NCBI RefSeq assembly: GCF_025665335.1
Contig: NZ_CP106869.1
Span: 522,501-586,500 of the forward strand
DNA: 64,000 bases
Origin: Xanthomonas sp. AM6
GTDB taxonomy: Bacteria; Pseudomonadota; Gammaproteobacteria; Xanthomonadales; Xanthomonadaceae
Reading direction: 5' to 3'
The notes under the pieces: generated by a model
Databases searched by the model: none
What the model was told of the DNA's origin: nothing
What the model saw: the letters and a program-made list of their open reading frames with translations, nothing else
Translations under genes and position numbers: made by a program
In this document: one piece after another, positions 38,796 through 47,974 of the stretch
Layout: each line of letters starts with the position of its first letter
Numbering within the stretch: the stretch's first letter is position 1

Positions 38796-40973
38796 ATGGC
38801 TTCGGATCGTATCGAATCGCTCATCGCCCGCATGACCGTCGAGGAGAAGGTCGGCCAGCTCGGCGTCTTCGCCGACATGGTGCGCCCGTTCGCGCCGGAC
38901 GTGAACCCGGAAGCCAACGTCAGCAATGCCGACGAGGTGCTGCAGCAGGTGCGCGCCGGCCGGGTCGGCTCGCTGTTCAACGGCGTGGGCGCCGAACTGG
39001 GGCGGCGCATCCAGCGCACGGCGCTGGAAGAGAGCCGCCTGGGCATCCCGGTGATCCTGGCCGCGGACGTGATCCACGGCATGCGCACCGTGTTCCCGAT
39101 CCCGCTGGGCGAGGCCGCCAGCTTCGAGCCGGAGCTGGCCGAGCGCACCGCGCGCGCCACCGCGGTCGAGGCCACCGCCGCCGGCATCCACTGGACCTAT
39201 GCGCCGGCGGTGGACATCGCCCGCGACCAGCGCTGGGGCCGCGGCGCCGAGGGCGCGGGCGAGGACGTGGTGCTGGGCTGCGCGTTCGCCGCCGCGCGCG
39301 TGCGCGGCTTCCACGGCCCGGACCTGCGCGCGCACGACGCGCTGCTGGCCACGCCCAAGCATTTCGCCGCCTACGGCGCGGTCGCCGCGGGCATGGAATA
39401 CAACAGCGTGGACATCGCCCCGCAGACCCTGCGCGACGTGCACCTGCCGCCGTTCCAGGCCGCGTTCGGCGCCGGCGCGCTGAGCGTGATGACCTCGTTC
39501 AACGACATCAACGGCGTGCCGGCCAGCGCCAACCACGAGCTGCTGACCGAGATCCTGCGCGGGGAATGGAAGTTCCCCGGCGTGGTCATCTCCGACTACA
39601 CCGCCGACATGGAACTGATCGCGCACGGCTATGCGGCCGACGAGCGCGACGCGACCAAGAAGGCGTTCCTGGCCGGCATGGACATGAGCATGCAGAGCGG
39701 CTTCTACGCCGCGCACCTGCCGTCGCTGGTGGAAGACGGCGAAGTGCCGATGGCCGCGCTGGACGCGGCGGTGCGGCGGGTGCTGGCGCTGAAGGAGGCG
39801 ATCGGCCTGTTCGACGATCCCTACCGCTCGCTGGACCCGGCGCGCGAGGCCGACCAGTCGCACATCGCCGCGCACGATGCGCTGTCGCGCGAGGCGGCGC
39901 GGCGTTCGATCGTGCTGCTGAAGAACGACGGCCCGGTGCTGCCGCTGCGCAAGCAAGGGCAGAAGATCGCGCTGATCGGTCCGTTCGCGCAGGACCGCGA
40001 GAACATCGAGGGCTGCTGGACCCTGTTCGGCGACAAGACCCGCTACGTGACCCTGGAAGCCGGCGTGCGCGCGGCGCTGGACGACGCCGACGCGCTGAGC
40101 GTGGTGCCGGGCTGCGAACTGGAAGCGCCGCTGGACGGCGGCATCGACGCCGCAGTGGCCGCCGCGCGCGCCGCCGACGTGGTGGTGCTGGCGCTGGGCG
40201 AACCGCAGCGCTACAGCGGCGAGGCGCAGTCGCGCACGCAGATCGTGCTGCCGCCGGCGCAGCAGGCGCTGGCCGAGGCGGTGGCCGCCACCGGCACGCC
40301 GCTGGTGGTGCTGCTGCGCAACGGCCGCGCGCTGGCGCTGCAGGGCGCGGTGCGCGACGCCGCGGCGATCGCGGTGACCTGGTACCTGGGCACGCAGACC
40401 GGCCCGGCGGTGGCCGACGTGCTGTTCGGCGACTACAACCCCTCGGCGCGGCTGCCGGTCAGCTTCCCGCTCGACCCGGGCCAGCAGCCGTACTTCTACA
40501 ACCACCCGCGCACCGGCCGGCCGGAACTGCCGACGATGAGCGAGTTCAAGGCGCGCTGGCGCGAGATCCCGAACGCGCCGCTGTATCCGTTCGGCCACGG
40601 CATCGGCTACACCCGCTTCGCCTACGGCGCGCCGCAGCTGGATCGCGTCCAGCTGGGCTGGGACGACACGCTGACCGTGACCACCCGCATCGACAACGTC
40701 GGCGAGCGCGCCGGCGAGGAAGTGGTGCAGCTGTACGTGCACGACCGCGTCGCCAGCCGGGTGCGCCCGGTGCGCGAACTGAAGGGCTTCCGCAAGGTGC
40801 TGCTGGCGCCGGGGCAGGGCGTGGACGTGGTGTTCACCCTGGACCGCCGCGCGCTCGCCTTCAGCGGCCGCGACGGCCGTTTCGAGGCCGAGCCGGGACT
40901 GTTCGACCTGTGGGTGTGCGCATCGTCGGCCAGCGGCGAGCCGGTCAGCTTCGAGTTGCTGGCGCAGGCGTAA
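38796..40973 (+). CDS. glycoside hydrolase family 3 beta-glycosidase
   Basis: Protein of 725 residues in the GH3 order: an N-terminal barrel (MTVEEKVGQLGVF, the catalytic Asp in VVISDYTAD near 266), then the alpha/beta sandwich, then a fibronectin type III-like end (ELKGFRKVLLAPGQ). TPKHFAAYGAV and RDQRWGRGAEGAGEDV line the substrate pocket. It should cut terminal glucose or xylose from oligosaccharides. No signal peptide is present from the ATG (AAAGGA at good spacing), so it appears cytoplasmic, unlike periplasmic BglX. Sugar import must occur elsewhere. Confidence 0.94.
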   Translation: MASDRIESLIARMTVEEKVGQLGVFADMVRPFAPDVNPEANVSNADEVLQQVRAGRVGSLFNGVGAELGRRIQRTALEESRLGIPVILAADVIHGMRTVFPIPLGEAASFEPELAERTARATAVEATAAGIHWTYAPAVDIARDQRWGRGAEGAGEDVVLGCAFAAARVRGFHGPDLRAHDALLATPKHFAAYGAVAAGMEYNSVDIAPQTLRDVHLPPFQAAFGAGALSVMTSFNDINGVPASANHELLTEILRGEWKFPGVVISDYTADMELIAHGYAADERDATKKAFLAGMDMSMQSGFYAAHLPSLVEDGEVPMAALDAAVRRVLALKEAIGLFDDPYRSLDPAREADQSHIAAHDALSREAARRSIVLLKNDGPVLPLRKQGQKIALIGPFAQDRENIEGCWTLFGDKTRYVTLEAGVRAALDDADALSVVPGCELEAPLDGGIDAAVAAARAADVVVLALGEPQRYSGEAQSRTQIVLPPAQQALAEAVAATGTPLVVLLRNGRALALQGAVRDAAAIAVTWYLGTQTGPAVADVLFGDYNPSARLPVSFPLDPGQQPYFYNHPRTGRPELPTMSEFKARWREIPNAPLYPFGHGIGYTRFAYGAPQLDRVQLGWDDTLTVTTRIDNVGERAGEEVVQLYVHDRVASRVRPVRELKGFRKVLLAPGQGVDVVFTLDRRALAFSGRDGRFEAEPGLFDLWVCASSASGEPVSFELLAQA

Positions 40974-41228
40974 GGCTTGGGCGTTCTTCCACGCAGGCGG
41001 CGCCGCCCCGCCTGCGCGCTGCGCGGCTTGGTGGGAGTCGCCACCGGCCTGGGATGTCGGCCTGGCCAACGTGTGCCGCTGGCCGCAGCGCGGGCGCCGG
41101 GCCTGGCCGGTGCTGTCTACCGTGCGAGCGCGGGACGTGATCGCGGCCACGGCTTGGCCGCTGCATGCTTGCCGTCCACGCCTGGTTTGCTAGGTTCGGC
41201 CTTCGACCCCATCCGATAGGTGCGCGTC

Positions 41229-42374
41229 ATGCAACGTTCTTCCCTGGGTTTGGCCTGTGCGTTGGCAGTGAGTCTGGCCGTGTCCGCGGCGCACGCCGCG
41301 CCGGCGACCAAGACCGCGGAACGGCGCGGCGACTGGCCGTTCTCGGCGACCCCGTTCGCCACCTTCAACGAACCCTGGGCGATGAGCTTCCTGCCCGACG
41401 GCAGCGCCCTGGTCAGCGAGAAGCGCGGCACGCTGAAGCGCTTCGACCCGGCCAGCGGCCGCACCGGCACGGTCAGCGGCGTGCCCGCGGTCGCCTACGG
41501 CGGCCAGGGCGGCTTCGGCGACGTGCTGCCGCATCCCGGCTTCGCCCAGAACGGCTGGGTGTATCTGAGCTACGCCGAGGCCGGCAGCGGCGACACCCGC
41601 GGCGCGGCGGTGGCGCGCGCCAAGCTGACCCTGGACGGCAACGGCGGCGGCGCGCTGTCGCAGCTGAAGGTGATCTGGCGGCAGCAGCCCAAGGTGTCCG
41701 GCGAGGGCCACTACGGCCATCGCCTGGCGTTCGGGCCGGACGGCAAGCTGTGGATCAGCTCCAGCGAGCGGCAGAAGTTCGATCCGGCGCAGGACATGGG
41801 CGGCAACCTGGGCAAGATCGTGCGCCTCAACGACGACGGCAGCGTGCCGGCCGACAATCCGTTCGCGCGCCGCGGCGGCACCGCGGCGCAGGTGTGGTCG
41901 CTGGGCCACCGCAACGTGCTCGGCCTGGCCTTCGACGCCAAGGGCCAGCTGTGGGAGCACGAGATGGGCCCGGCCGGCGGCGACGAGCTGAACCTGATCC
42001 AGCGCGGTGCCAACTACGGCTATCCGATCGTCTCCAACGGCGACCACTACGACGGCCGGCCGATCCCCGACCACAACACGCGCCCGGAATTCGCCGCGCC
42101 CAAGGTCAGCTGGACGCCGGTGATCTCGCCGGCCGGGTTCGTCATCTACAGCGGCAGCGTGTTCCCGCAGTGGCGCGGCAACGGCTTCATCGGCGGGCTG
42201 TCCTCGCAATCGCTGGTGCGGATCGAATTCAACGGCGAGAACGCGCGCGAAGCGGCGCGCTACGACATGCGCAAGCGCATCCGCGAAGTGGAGCAGGGCC
42301 CGGATGGCGCGCTGTGGCTGTTGGAAGACGGCAGCGGCGGGCGTTTGTTGAAGCTGCAGCCGTTGGAGAGCTAG
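41229..42374 (+). CDS. PQQ-dependent sugar dehydrogenase, Asd/YliI type
   Basis: Periplasmic six-bladed propeller oxidoreductase, 381 residues. A signal peptide ([18 protein letters not shown]) is followed by [54 protein letters not shown] and [17 protein letters not shown], all hallmarks of the glucose/sorbosone dehydrogenase family. Its His, Arg and Asp PQQ and calcium positions look present. The substrate is an aldose sugar. The ATG at 41229 was chosen over GTG at 41220 because an AGG element precedes it at good spacing. Confidence 0.92.
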   Translation: MQRSSLGLACALAVSLAVSAAHAAPATKTAERRGDWPFSATPFATFNEPWAMSFLPDGSALVSEKRGTLKRFDPASGRTGTVSGVPAVAYGGQGGFGDVLPHPGFAQNGWVYLSYAEAGSGDTRGAAVARAKLTLDGNGGGALSQLKVIWRQQPKVSGEGHYGHRLAFGPDGKLWISSSERQKFDPAQDMGGNLGKIVRLNDDGSVPADNPFARRGGTAAQVWSLGHRNVLGLAFDAKGQLWEHEMGPAGGDELNLIQRGANYGYPIVSNGDHYDGRPIPDHNTRPEFAAPKVSWTPVISPAGFVIYSGSVFPQWRGNGFIGGLSSQSLVRIEFNGENAREAARYDMRKRIREVEQGPDGALWLLEDGSGGRLLKLQPLES

Positions 42375-42743
42375 GCGTATGCGCTGGCGTGCCCGTGCGG
42401 AGCGCGTCGGCGATTGCAGGTAGCCGTGGGTTTGCCGGTCTATGGCTTACGGGTGCTGTGGGTCGCGGCTGAAGCCGCTCCTACATGGGGCGCTGCCAGG
42501 GACGTTTTGTCGCCTTGATTTGCGCAGCCGAAGACCATGGTCAGATGGATGCAGCCGACAAGGCGCTCCTGCAGGAGGGGCTCCGGCCCCGACCTGGGCA
42601 TCCACGCGCAATAGGCCTCGCAATGAAGCCACGCGTGACGTCAGGAAAGTCTCGCAATCTGTTCGCCGATAACTTCGCGCGAACGCAGCGCTTGGAAGAG
42701 CCTGCCGACGCGTCAGCGACGGCAGGCGCTCCACGCGCAACCC
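42375..42743. other. intergenic region with REP fragments
   Basis: Contains one REP half-site (42462..42484, GTCGCGGCTGAAGCCGCTCC), a second related GC-rich unit (42572..42593) and a hairpin with arms GCCTGCCG/CGGCAGGC near 42690. No gene is seen. The region separates convergent genes. Confidence 0.7.
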
Positions 42744-43049
42744 TCAATCCTGGCCGGCCCGCTCCCAGGCACGGCGCACCGCGTGGCGCGCCTTGCTCCA
42801 GCTCAGCGTCTGCGAGCCCTTGGTGCTGTCCCAGTCGCGATGCAGTTCGGCTTCCACCTGCTCGTAGGCGCGGTTCAAGTTGCGCACGCGCGCCTCGTGT
42901 CCGGCGTGGTACGCCGGCTCGTAGTCCTCGAACCGTTCGCCTTCGCTGTAGTACGGCTCCTCGGCGAAGCGCTCGCGCCAGTACTGCGAGACGAGGCTGC
43001 GGTCGTCGTCGTTGGGTTCGCGGCCGGGGATCTGATAGGGAACGCTCAT
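42744..43049 (-). CDS. small acidic protein, stress-protein-like, unknown function
   Basis: A 101-residue soluble protein rich in Glu, Arg and Tyr (REPNDDDRSLVSQYWRERF, YYSEGERFEDYEPAYHAGHE). The DYEPAYRxGxE-like segment also occurs in proteins found near stress genes, but I cannot name a family. The ATG at 43049 follows AGGAGACG. A membrane protein gene and a glycine-zipper protein are the neighbours. Confidence 0.7.
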   Translation of the reverse strand: MSVPYQIPGREPNDDDRSLVSQYWRERFAEEPYYSEGERFEDYEPAYHAGHEARVRNLNRAYEQVEAELHRDWDSTKGSQTLSWSKARHAVRRAWERAGQD

Positions 43050-43230
43050 CGTCGTCTCCTGTTCTGGATGTGGCAGCGACGTTAGCGGCGACGCCGTTAA
43101 TGCGGTTCCAGTGCCGCGTGATCGGTGCATGAAGCGCGCCTGCGTTCCCGGTAGCGACGCGGCCCGGCAGTCATCGACGCTTTGCATCTGCGTGGGCAAT
43201 CGACGCCGCCACGCTGGAGAATGGACACTG

Positions 43231-43262
43231 CGTTCCACCGTTCCACCGTTCCACCGTTCCGC
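43231..43262. repeat. tandem octamer CGTTCCAC, three and a half copies
   Basis: Three exact 8-nt units followed by one with a single change (CGTTCCGC). The repeat starts 118 nt before the start codon of the next gene. An 8-nt unit is not a multiple of three, so copy-number change could alter promoter spacing. Confidence 0.8.
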
Positions 43263-43348
43263 CGGCCGTCCGGGCACCGGCTGCACGCGCCGGGCCGATG
43301 GCTTACGATCGCGGCACCGCCGCTCGCCCGCTTGTCCGCAGGGATCCC

Positions 43349-43861
43349 ATGGCCGCCTCCGGTATCGCCTTGTTCACCCCGTACCTGGCCACGGCCGGCA
43401 TCGGCTGGCTGTATTACCGGCGCATCCGCCGCTATTTCGGTCGCCAGCCCTGGCAGCCGCGGCGGACCGTGGCGCGGCTGGTGCTGCTGGCGCTGGCGAC
43501 GGCGGCGCTGGCCTACCTGGCGGCGGTGTTGCCTTCGGTCCGTATCGGCATGGCCCTGGGTGTCGTGGGCGGCGCGGCGCTGGGCCTGTTCGCCCTGCGC
43601 CATACGCGCATCGAACTGCTCGACGGCAAGCGCTGCTACACGCCCAATCCCTGGATCGGGGCCGGGCTCAGCGTGCTGCTGATCGGGCGCCTGGCCTGGC
43701 GCTGGGCCAGCGGTGCGTTCTCCGGCGGCAGCGCGCAGACGCTGCAGAACGCCAGCCCGTTGACCCTGGCGATCGCCGCGGCGCTGATCGGCTACTCGCT
43801 GGTGCACAGCGGCGGCCTGCTGCTGCGCATGCGCGCGCTGGCGCAGCCGCCGCGTTCCTAG
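43349..43861 (+). CDS. membrane protein, possibly DUF1453 type
   Basis: Protein of 170 residues with four hydrophobic stretches and no cleavable signal. RRTVARLVLLALATAALAYL, LGLFALRHTRIELLDGKRCYTPNPWIG and GRLAWRWASG suggest the DUF1453 (CcdC-like) group of small membrane proteins, tentatively. The ATG at 43349 has AGGGAT upstream; an upstream frame to 43298 gives 17 extra non-hydrophobic residues. Its function is unknown. Confidence 0.7.
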   Translation: MAASGIALFTPYLATAGIGWLYYRRIRRYFGRQPWQPRRTVARLVLLALATAALAYLAAVLPSVRIGMALGVVGGAALGLFALRHTRIELLDGKRCYTPNPWIGAGLSVLLIGRLAWRWASGAFSGGSAQTLQNASPLTLAIAAALIGYSLVHSGGLLLRMRALAQPPRS

Positions 43862-43898
43862 ATCCGAAGCGACGCGCGCCGCGGCGCCGCGTCCTGCG

Positions 43899-44396
43899 TC
43901 ACTGCGCGGCAGCGGCGGACTCGTAGGGCAGCGCGGTCGTGCCGGCGTCGCGCAGCGCGGCATCGGCGGCATCGAGCTGCGGCGCCTCGCCTTCGATCAC
44001 CACCAGGACGCGGCCGGCCTCGATCTCCTCCTCGAAATTGCGCCGTACCGGATCAGGCACGGTGGCGCCGACCAGCGCCGAGGACCAGCTGCCGACCAGC
44101 GCGCCGGCGATGGCCATCACCCCGGCGCCGGCCAGGGTGATGCCCAGCGGCGGCACCGCGATGGCCGCCAGGCCGGCGAGCAGGCCGGCCGCGCCGCCGC
44201 CCATCGCGCCGCGCGCGGCCGCCGGCAGGGTGTCGGTCTTGACGTCCTTGCGCTCGTCGGGGATCGCGTCCAGTTCGATGTCGCCGCGTGCGATCAGCGA
44301 CAGGTCGTCGTTGTCGATGCCGGCGCTGCGCGCCGCTTGCAGGGCGCGGGTGGCGGTGGCCACGTCGGGGGCGCTGTAGACACGGCGTAGTTTCAT
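43899..44396 (-). CDS. glycine-zipper envelope protein, general-stress-like
   Basis: Protein of 165 residues. The N-terminal half resembles a small ferredoxin-like domain (LRRVYSAPDVATATRALQAARSAG), and the middle has a glycine-rich hydrophobic hairpin (AMGGGAAGLLAGLAAIAVPP). This layout is seen in proteins related to general stress protein 17M. The start at 44396 avoids five weakly supported upstream codons. Role unknown; probably membrane-associated. Confidence 0.65.
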   Translation of the reverse strand: MKLRRVYSAPDVATATRALQAARSAGIDNDDLSLIARGDIELDAIPDERKDVKTDTLPAAARGAMGGGAAGLLAGLAAIAVPPLGITLAGAGVMAIAGALVGSWSSALVGATVPDPVRRNFEEEIEAGRVLVVIEGEAPQLDAADAALRDAGTTALPYESAAAAQ

Positions 44397-44600
44397 CGCG
44401 GACTCCGGCATCGATCGAGGCGGACGCCCAGGGTCGAAGCGACGCGGTTACCCGCGCGTGACAGCGGCGCAAGGCCGTGTGAAGGCCGTTGTGCTGGCGC
44501 CGTTCAACTCGGCCACGGGCATGCAGGTCGCGACCGATACCGGCACGGGTCGGATCCGCGCCTCGCGCATGCGCCGCTGCAGGCGCATGCGGGCAGCGCG

Positions 44601-45893
44601 CTAGGCCGCCTTGCGCGGGAAACGGTAGAACAGCGCCCCGACCAGCAGCGCCACGCCGGCCGCGGCCAGGTTCTGCCAACTGGCGCTGAGCAGCAGCGCC
44701 AGCGCCAGCAGCAGCGCCGCCAGCGGGATCAGCGGGCCACCCGGCAGGTGCAGCGCGCCGGGGCGATCGCGGTAGCGCCGGGCCAGCACCAGCACCGCCG
44801 CGGCGGTGCCGATGTAGGCGAACAGGCGGGTCACCATCGACAGCAGCGCCAGCTTCACGAAGGTGCCCGACAGCGCCAGGGCCAGCGACAGCACGCCCTG
44901 CAGCACGATCGCCGCGGCCGGGGTGCGGAAGCGCGGATGCACCCGCGCCAGGAACGCCGGGCCGTAGCCGTCCTGGGCCAGCGCGAACAGGAAGCGCGGC
45001 CCCAGCATCACCGTGTTGCTGGTGGTGCCGAGGATGGAGATGGTGGCGCCGACGGTGAGGATCAGCGCCAGCGCCTCGCCGCCGAAACCGCTGGCGGCGT
45101 CGGCCAGCGGCGTCGGCGACTGCGCCACGTTGGCCAGCGTGCCCTGCGCGACCACCTGCACCGCGGCATAGATCAGGGTGACGGTGACGATCATCGTGAT
45201 CAGCGCGAACGGCACGTCGCGGCGCGGATTGCGGTACTCGCCGGCGGCAGCGGGGATGTTCTCGAAGCCGGCGTAGGCGAACAGCAGCAGCAACGCCGCC
45301 TCGCCCATGTTGCCGAAGTCGCGCGGGTCCGGCGCCTGGCCGGAGAACGCCCACGACCAGTCCACGTAGAAGATGCCGATGGCCACGAACAGCAGCAGCG
45401 GCACCAGCTTGCCGATCACCAGCGCCACGCCGGTGCGCGCGGCCGACTTCACCCCGATCACGTTGATCGCGGTGAGCAGGCCGAGCGAGCCGACCACGAT
45501 CGCCAGGCGCGCGCCGCCGCCGGCCGCGGCCGGCCAGAAGCGCACCACCGCATCGGCCAGGCCGTTGCCGAGCGCGGCGGCCGAGCTGATCCGGGTCAGC
45601 CAGATCATCCAGCCGATCTCGAAGCCGGCGAAGCGGCCGAACGCCTCGCGCGCATACAGGTAGCTGCCGCCGGGCTCGTCGAAATAGCTGGCCGCCTGCG
45701 CGTAGCACAGCACCAGCAGCGCCACCGCCAGCCCGGCCAGCAGCACCGCCCACAGGCTCATCGGCCCGAGCAGCGCGGCGGTGGCGGCCGGCAGCAGGTA
45801 GATGCCGCTGCCGATCACGTCGTTGATCGACAGGCCGACGATCTGCCAGCGGCTGACCGCGCGGACCAGGCTCGGTTCGGGCGCGGTACTCAT
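44601..45893 (-). CDS. APC family amino acid permease
   Basis: Inner-membrane transporter, 430 residues, twelve helices. LSINDVIGSGIYLLPAATAALLG holds the GSGI substrate loop of the APC fold; FAYAGFENIPAAAGEYRNPRRD is the conserved helix 6 region. It should import an amino acid or small peptide. The start overlaps the L,D-transpeptidase stop by 4 nt, so the two are coupled. In context it may take up products of murein peptide breakdown. Confidence 0.92.
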   Translation of the reverse strand: MSTAPEPSLVRAVSRWQIVGLSINDVIGSGIYLLPAATAALLGPMSLWAVLLAGLAVALLVLCYAQAASYFDEPGGSYLYAREAFGRFAGFEIGWMIWLTRISSAAALGNGLADAVVRFWPAAAGGGARLAIVVGSLGLLTAINVIGVKSAARTGVALVIGKLVPLLLFVAIGIFYVDWSWAFSGQAPDPRDFGNMGEAALLLLFAYAGFENIPAAAGEYRNPRRDVPFALITMIVTVTLIYAAVQVVAQGTLANVAQSPTPLADAASGFGGEALALILTVGATISILGTTSNTVMLGPRFLFALAQDGYGPAFLARVHPRFRTPAAAIVLQGVLSLALALSGTFVKLALLSMVTRLFAYIGTAAAVLVLARRYRDRPGALHLPGGPLIPLAALLLALALLLSASWQNLAAAGVALLVGALFYRFPRKAA

Positions 45894-46708
45894 GGCGCCG
45901 GCTCCAGCGCGGGCAGCGCCCAGGCGCTGCGCAGGCGCGCGTAGTCCTGGCGCGGCAGCAGCACGAACAGCGGTGCGGCGCCGGGCTGCAGCCAGGCCAG
46001 CAGGCGTTGCATGTCGGCCGGCTCCATCGCGGTGCAGCCGGCGGTGGCCTCGCCCGGCGCGCGCCACAGGTGGGCGAAGATGCAACTGCCGGCGCCGGGC
46101 CGCGCCTGCGGGTTGTGGCCGATCACGAAGCCTTCTTCGTAGCGGCGGTCGCCGTCGTGGTGCAGGTCCAGGCGCATCGGTTCGGTCGAGCCGGCCACCG
46201 CCTCGGCGCCGACCCGCTCGGCGTCGACGATGCGGTTGTACAGCGGCGAATCGGGCACGTCGATGCAGTAGCTGCTCTGTTGCATCGGCTGGTACGGCAG
46301 GGCGCTGTCGATGCGCTGCGCGTAGCCGAAGGCCTCGCCGATGGTGAAGATGCCGGCCGGGCTGCGGCCGTCGCCTTCGCGCTTCTGCGGGCCGTCGGCC
46401 TGCGCCGGATGCAGGCCCAGGCCCCAGGCGCTGCCGTTGCGGCCGAGCGCCACGTCGAAGCGCCGGCCGTGCGCGCGCCAGCCCTGCGCGTCGCGTTCGA
46501 ACGCCTGCAGCTGGCCGCGTGGGCTGTCCCAGTCCGGCGCCACCACCAGCACCAGCTGGCGCGCCTGCCGCAGCGCCGGCGGCGCCGCGTCGCCGTTGCC
46601 GGTCTCGGCCAGGCAGGTGCCGGCGACCGCGGCGCACAGCAGCATCAGCGATGCCAGCCACGCGCGGCGGGCGCTGCCGGTGCGGGTCGGGGTGGGGAAC
46701 GTCGGCAT
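45890..46708 (-). CDS. L,D-transpeptidase-fold (YkuD) periplasmic protein
   Basis: Protein of 272 residues with a signal (AWLASLMLLCAAVAGTCLA). The catalytic motif is HLWRAPGEATAGCTAM, with the His and Cys of the YkuD fold in H-x(10)-GC spacing, near 215-230. YkuD proteins cross-link murein or cleave L,D bonds. The ATG at 46708 is preferred because GGAG lies 6 nt upstream; the ATG at 46714 is too close. It lies between an RpiR regulator and the permease. Confidence 0.88.
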   Translation of the reverse strand: MPTFPTPTRTGSARRAWLASLMLLCAAVAGTCLAETGNGDAAPPALRQARQLVLVVAPDWDSPRGQLQAFERDAQGWRAHGRRFDVALGRNGSAWGLGLHPAQADGPQKREGDGRSPAGIFTIGEAFGYAQRIDSALPYQPMQQSSYCIDVPDSPLYNRIVDAERVGAEAVAGSTEPMRLDLHHDGDRRYEEGFVIGHNPQARPGAGSCIFAHLWRAPGEATAGCTAMEPADMQRLLAWLQPGAAPLFVLLPRQDYARLRSAWALPALEPAP

Positions 46709-46726
46709 GCGCATCTCCGGTCGCGA

Positions 46727-47581
46727 TCAGGCGTCGAGCAGGTGCTGGACCCGCTCCAGGTTCTCCGCCAGCTGCCGGCGGCGGTCGGGGTTGTTCTGGC
46801 ACAGCAGCACGAACACGAAGTCGAGCAGGTGCTGCAACGCTGCACGGTACAACAGTTGTTCGATGTGCGGCGCCGGATCGTGCGCGGACACCGCCAGCGC
46901 GGCATCGGCGTGCGCGCGCAGCGGGTTGGCGGTGTGCCGGGTGATCGCCACCACGCGCCCGGCGCAGGCCTGGAACTGGCGGCTGATCTGCGCCAGCGCC
47001 GGCAGCTTGCCGAACTCGGAGAACAGCAGCAGCACGTCGTCCGGGCGCGCGGCCGACAGGTTGGCCATCATCAGGATCGGGTCGGCATGGTGCACGGTGA
47101 GCACGCCGAGCAGCGACAGGCGCATGGCGAACTCGCGCGCGAACAGCCCGTCGTCGCCGAGCCCGCAGACGAACACCTTCGGCGCGGCATCGAGCAGCGC
47201 GACGATGCGCTCGACCTGTTCGCGCGGGTTGAGCAGGCGGGTCTCCTCCTCGGCGGCGCGCTTGCTGCGGCGCAGGGCCTGCTCCAGGTGCAGGTAGGCG
47301 TCGTCGGGCGGTTCGGCGCCGGCCGGCGCGGCGGCCGCTTGGCCGTCGCCGTTGCGGGCGATGGCGTCGCCGATCGCGTACTTGAGGTCGGGATAGCCCT
47401 TGAAGCCGAGCTTCTGGCTGAACTTGACCACGCTGGACTGGCTGATGTCCAGGGCGCTGGCGAGCTGTTGCGAGGAGTAGTCGCGCAACAGGTGGGCGTT
47501 GTCGAGGACGAAGTCGGCGATGCGGCGTTCGATCGCGGACATGCGGCCGCGCTCGGCACGGATTTTCAGCAGGGGCGGCAT
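46727..47581 (-). CDS. MurR/RpiR family transcription regulator
   Basis: Protein of 284 residues. An N-terminal HTH (ERRIADFVLDNAHLLRDYSS then LDISQSSVVKFSQKLG) precedes a SIS sugar-isomerase domain (about 125-265, FVCGLGDDGLFAREFAMRL, DDVLLLFSEFGKLPAL). These regulators respond to phosphosugars; MurR senses MurNAc-6-P. It is a candidate controller of the surrounding murein-peptide genes. It starts 394 nt from the epimerase stop and heads a three-gene unit. Confidence 0.93.
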   Translation of the reverse strand: MPPLLKIRAERGRMSAIERRIADFVLDNAHLLRDYSSQQLASALDISQSSVVKFSQKLGFKGYPDLKYAIGDAIARNGDGQAAAAPAGAEPPDDAYLHLEQALRRSKRAAEEETRLLNPREQVERIVALLDAAPKVFVCGLGDDGLFAREFAMRLSLLGVLTVHHADPILMMANLSAARPDDVLLLFSEFGKLPALAQISRQFQACAGRVVAITRHTANPLRAHADAALAVSAHDPAPHIEQLLYRAALQHLLDFVFVLLCQNNPDRRRQLAENLERVQHLLDA

Positions 47582-47974
47582 GGGGGGCTGTCGTCGGAGT
47601 GGCCGGTCGAGGCAAGGGCACGGGGAGGCGATTGGCGGATCACATCGCGCTGCACCTGGCAGCCATGTTCGGTGCGACGAGCGCGGCCGCGATTCGGTCG
47701 CGCTCGGAGCGTGCGATGGCAGGGTCGTGGTATCTGCATGTTGGTCGCTACGCTCTCATGTGCGCCCTTCGGGTTTTTCCCCGGTCCATCCGCCGCTGCG
47801 GAAGGGAACCCGGTAAGTCAAAAGCAACAGCAGAGCAACAGCAACAGCAACAGCAACAGCGGTGACGCGTGGCGTTTCAAGCAACCGCCGCGATCGCGAT
47901 GGAAACGACCACACGGCGCCGGCCTCGCGCAGGCCGGCCTCGCGCATGGCCGCGCATGCGCCGACGGGCGTGCA
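47582..47974. other. intergenic region with AACAGC repeats
   Basis: Holds a low-complexity tract (47824..47860) made of AGCAAC units, a GC-rich imperfect palindrome near 47921-47955 and the likely promoter of the RpiR gene. No gene is seen. Confidence 0.7.

Noticed and set aside
47824-47860. Possible CRISPR-like repeat tract
   Set aside because: The units are 6 nt without spacers; it is a simple repeat.
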